Of a stretch of DNA of 64,000 bases, positions 60,581-64,000 are shown piece by piece; positions within the stretch are counted from its first letter, which is position 1; every line of letters starts with the position of its first letter. The DNA is taken from assembly GCA_029204225.1 (NCBI GenBank), contig CM055113.1, positions 16,683,745 through 16,747,744 of the forward strand, given 5' to 3'. The notes below the pieces were generated by a model. The model saw only the letters and a program-made list of their open reading frames with translations, searched no databases and was not told where the DNA came from. The position numbers and the translations under genes were made by a program. This DNA is from Diphasiastrum complanatum. Lineage: Eukaryota > Streptophyta > Lycopodiopsida > Lycopodiales > Lycopodiaceae.

Positions 60581-60672
60581 TCCTTATTGTTGGTGCACCA
60601 GATTGGAGTTGAGCTCCTGACCTTGAGGAGAGGAGAAGTCCCAACCAGCTCACCACTTATTAGAGGACATAG
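60581..60672 (-). repeat. SINE-like repeat copy
   Basis: Similar to 36,221-36,310 in ORC6 intron 8 (shared GAT/AAT-TGGAGTTGA, CCTGACCT, CCAGCTCAC and ACTTATTAG-like words in order). Possible tRNA-derived promoter on the minus strand. Confidence 0.35.
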
Positions 60673-62136
60673 CCCATTGGTGAGGAAGGAGCATTCTCCA
60701 AATCCAAAAGATCCAAATAAGCTAAAAGATCACAATTGCATGTAATCTAGCCCTACTTTTAGCGTGGTCAAGTCTAGCAACTAGTATATCCACTGACATA
60801 TCCTAAGCAGCCTATTCAACCCCCAGTTGAGCACTTAATAAGACTCTGACTACTATTTACCAGTTTACAAAACCTTCATATTCAAGTGAGAAGAATTGCT
60901 TTGACTCAAATCTTTGAAATTGGACCACAAAAAGTACATGAATTCGCAATTTCATAGTTCGAGGTGGAGAAATAACATGTTTTTCCAGCTTGGCCTGGAA
61001 ATTACCAGTTCAGCTTTGAACAGCAATTATATACCTCTTTATTCACAAACTGTAACAAAGTGGTGCCTATATACAATCAACGACATAACAGATAAAAACA
61101 GCTGAAAATTTTAAATGGATAAATAAAATTGCTTGGTCACTGCTGGTTTAGCCAGGAAACATTTTCTAGATAAGTATGGCCTACACAAAGGTTGATAGAT
61201 CTAGTATTTAAGTGGCCAAGCATATGCTTAATGACAGCAAAACAGGACCTAGCAGAGCCGTTTCTCCAATGGCCACATAATAGCAATAAATCCCATGGAA
61301 AGTGTTCAATCTGGAGTCGTTATTATATTTTATCTCGATGCCCCATAATTTAAGGGATTGTCTTGGTGATTTAGTTAAATGGCTTGCTTCTTATTTTATT
61401 CCAAGCTAGGCTTAGATTGGATTATTTTTGCACACAATGAGCAAGGGAATTTCTGGAATTCATACTCTCAGAACGGTGAATAAGTCTATGTCCTCCATTT
61501 TTCTTGATTATATATGATTGCATAAATGTTGTTTCTGTGGACAGATTTCCTATGCGTCACTGATGTTCATACGCTTAGCTCACAGCTACATTTAAGTTCC
61601 TGTTTAGAGTTTCGCGGCTTCTGAGAACTGCTGTGTTTACTTTGCTTATTTATCATTCATGTAATCAGCTTCGTTTTCTGCCAATCTGCTGCTCAGAATT
61701 TCCATTTCCTGAGGTCGGCATTATCTGCTTGGAACTAAGAGGATGGGTCGGCACTTAATTATCAAAGAAGACTATACACATGCAGGAGATGGGCAGAAGT
61801 TTTCATTATCGTTGATGTGGAAAACTTTCTATATCAGGCGATTATGATTCTTTAAGTCTATTGTATTCAAATAGATCAATTAATTACATCAGGTTTAATA
61901 TTGGAGAGGTATAGAGCTGCTTGATTCTATTGTAAACAATGAAGTTCTTAGCTACGCCAAAAAGTCATCTTCGCTCAGTTTACCTAGTAGCGAACTGGGT
62001 CAAAATCCTGTTCGGTCTTCGTTCCCAAGAGAAAGCTGAAGACCAGCCTTCATGGCATACTAAATGAGAATATTCACAGTCAACAAATGGCCACGCATCC
62101 CCACTGCTCCATTGCCTTTACTCATTTCATATGTAC
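60673..62136. other. No gene recognised
   Basis: No convincing frame or structured repeat was seen. Confidence 0.5.
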
Positions 62137-63470
62137 AGAAGTGATAGAAACTTAGTACTTTGGTCTCTACAAGAGGGTTTGGAAACAAATGTGGACATAT
62201 GCTTGTGCATGTCACCTACCCCTACTCTTGTGCTCTAACGAAGTGAGTGAGGGTGTGGTGTGTTGTGGAATTCGGTGCTATGCATGATGAAGTTGATGGT
62301 CTACGACTTTGTGGGTGGACTCCATAAGGCACATAACTTTGATAGATTTTTCTTGTACTAGACATGTAATTCTCATTTGTAATCTTCGTCTTTGTTGCGG
62401 CCAACTACTTTGGGCTAATTATTTCTATCTTTGCTTGCCTAGGTCTGCTGTTTTGTTAGGGTTTGGGCAAGTTGAAGTGATGAAATGCAAATTTCCCTTA
62501 CTCTAAGAAGTGATACGAACTCAGGATGATGGTCTTTGTACAAATGTATGAAAGCTAATGTGGACGTATGTTTGTGCACGTGACCTACTCCTACTCTTGG
62601 GTATTGACAGAGTGAGTAGGGATGTCTTAGCATATGGTTGGCGCTATGCATGATGAAATTCATGGTTTTGAGACTTTGTGGTTAGAAGGTTGAAGATTGT
62701 GTGCCTCGTTTGTTATGTCCGATATTATCCTAGACATAACTTTTAGGAGGTGCATTTTTCCATCAATTATACGTTTGTGTTAGGTTTTGAGCAAGTTGCA
62801 ATGATGATATGCAAATTTATCCCGAAGTAGACATCTTTTAGTGCCAGCCTTCTTCATGCTGAGTCTGCTTGCACCTCAGAGAAGTGATAGAAACTGAGTA
62901 CATTGGTCTTTGTACACATGTATGAAAGCTAATGTGGACATATGTATGTGCACTCCTATGCTCAAGCACTGGAGTAGGAATGTCATAGCATTTGGTCCGT
63001 GTTATGCATGATGAAGTTTAATAGTTTGTGACTTCGTGGATGCACTCTATAAGGTTGAAGATTGCGCGGCTCCTTTGTTATGTCAGCCTAGACATATCAC
63101 TGATTGTCTTTCTGACATATTAGCAAACATCCAGTACACATTTGAGATCTTCATCCAAGTTGCACCAGCCGCCGGCTGTGCTGATTCTTTCTATCATTCA
63201 TTTGTCTGCCAGCTATGCTTTTCAGTTATGTATACTCTGAAAAGTGAAAACACACTCAGCATATTTCTCTTTGTATGAGTGCATGAAATCCAACATCGAG
63301 GTTTTTATATGCATGTGGTAATTTGAGCGTACGCTTGGGTGCAGATGACGTGAGCAGGGTTGTTGTAAAATGCAGTCCATAATGTGCATGGACCTTGAAT
63401 ATCTATATGCTGATATTTTCATATCTACTTGGTTTTAATGAGTTCCTTTTTTTTTTTTCTAACTATACAC
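62137..63470 (+). repeat. Tandem array of about 370-bp units
   Basis: Units begin at about 62,137, 62,507, 62,880 and 63,237 with AGAAGTGATAGAAACT-like words (the fourth is more diverged). Each contains a TGTGGACATATG-like word and TATGCATGATGAA, and the first three have an ACTTTGTGG-like word. Spacing is 370, 373 and 357 bases. No coding capacity is evident. Confidence 0.75.
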
Positions 63471-63499
63471 CCGTGTCGAGGCTTTTGGGACTAAGTGTA

Positions 63500-63860
63500 C
63501 CTCTTCAAGTGAAGGGCAGACTCGGCCACAATGAAGGCTAGCTCTAAAGAGTAAAGCCAATCAACTGTTATGTCTAGGATAGTACATAGACAACAAAAGA
63601 GGTGCAATCTTCAACCTTATGGAGTCCACCCACAAAGTCGTAGACCATCAACTTCATCATGCACAACACCGAATTCTACCACCCTCACTCGATTTGTTAG
63701 AGCCCAAGAGTAACATGCACAAGCATATGTCCACATTAGTTTCCGTACCCTCTTGTAGAGACCAAAGTACTGAGTTTCTACCACTTCTCATCAAGTGAAG
63801 GGCAGACTCGGCCACAATAAAGGCTAGCTCTAAAGAGTAAAGCCAATCAACTGGAGTCCC
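63500..63860 (-). repeat. Inverted unit of the 370-bp family, with flanking direct repeat
   Basis: 63,590-63,790 on the minus strand matches the first unit closely (GTCTACGACTTTGTGGGTGG shared). It is bracketed by two copies of a 55-base block, CAGACTCGGCCACAAT…AAAGCCAATCAACTG, at about 63,519-63,566 and 63,808-63,853. Confidence 0.75.
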
Positions 63861-64000
63861 TGCTTCCGCACAAAAGAACAAGGAACATTCACATTTCATC
63901 AATTCAACTTGCTCAAAACCCAATTAAAAGCATAGTTGGTGGTCAAAATGCATTGCTAAAGATATGAAGAACTAGCACAAACCAGCTAGTTGCAACTTGT

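Noticed and set aside
62137-63860. CRISPR-like array
   Set aside because: Repeat units are about 370 bases and diverged, without short direct repeats and unique spacers, and the DNA is from a plant nucleus.

Overview
This is plant nuclear DNA, AT-rich and dominated by retrotransposons. The evidence is the repeated Ty1/copia and Ty3/gypsy elements primed by the plant initiator-Met tRNA site (TGGTATCAGAGC), GT-AG introns of plant type, and a plant-type ORC6 gene. Long introns and low gene density suit a large-genome land plant; I cannot say whether it is a fern, gymnosperm or angiosperm. I found no tRNA or rRNA gene, CRISPR array, operon or bacterial feature.

Two host genes can be supported, both on the minus strand. 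The first is ORC6 (35,662-42,303), the smallest subunit of the origin recognition complex. It has ten exons, all with GT-AG introns, joining to a 291-residue protein that is colinear with Arabidopsis ORC6 from memory. The second is a single-exon gene (27,202-27,774) for a secreted or membrane-anchored Ser-Pro-rich, arabinogalactan-like protein.

Layout: 1-2,150 nothing recognised; 2,150-6,640 an old copia element (A, minus) carrying two inserted LTR pieces; 6,657-9,449 an LTR with primer-binding site followed by sequence without recognised genes (B); 9,450-12,657 a copia piece (C, minus) with its 5' LTR; 12,785-17,495 a copia-type element (G, plus) with two LTRs and a 5-bp target duplication, whose integrase/RT region is replaced by unfamiliar sequence; 17,982-24,953 a chromodomain gypsy element (minus); 25,560-26,480 a very old copia remnant (H, plus); 27-28 kb the arabinogalactan-like gene; 28-31 kb empty; 31,046-32,176 a copia 3' end (I, minus); 32-35.6 kb empty; 35.6-43.5 kb ORC6 and its upstream region; 45,215-56,400 a nest of copia elements D (plus), E (minus) and F (minus); 56.4-57.7 kb microsatellites and short duplications; 57.7-62 kb mostly unassigned; 62,137-63,790 a local tandem array of about 370-bp units with an inverted copy.

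A 0.6-kb sequence near 12.7-18.0 kb recurs inverted at 56.9-57.5 kb. The distant copy preserves the empty site for element G, which proves that insertion. The most unusual object is element G: its LTRs, primer site, Gag and protease are ordinary, but the rest of its body is about 1.8 kb of open, unrecognised coding-like sequence with two hydrophobic segments and an apparent internal duplication.
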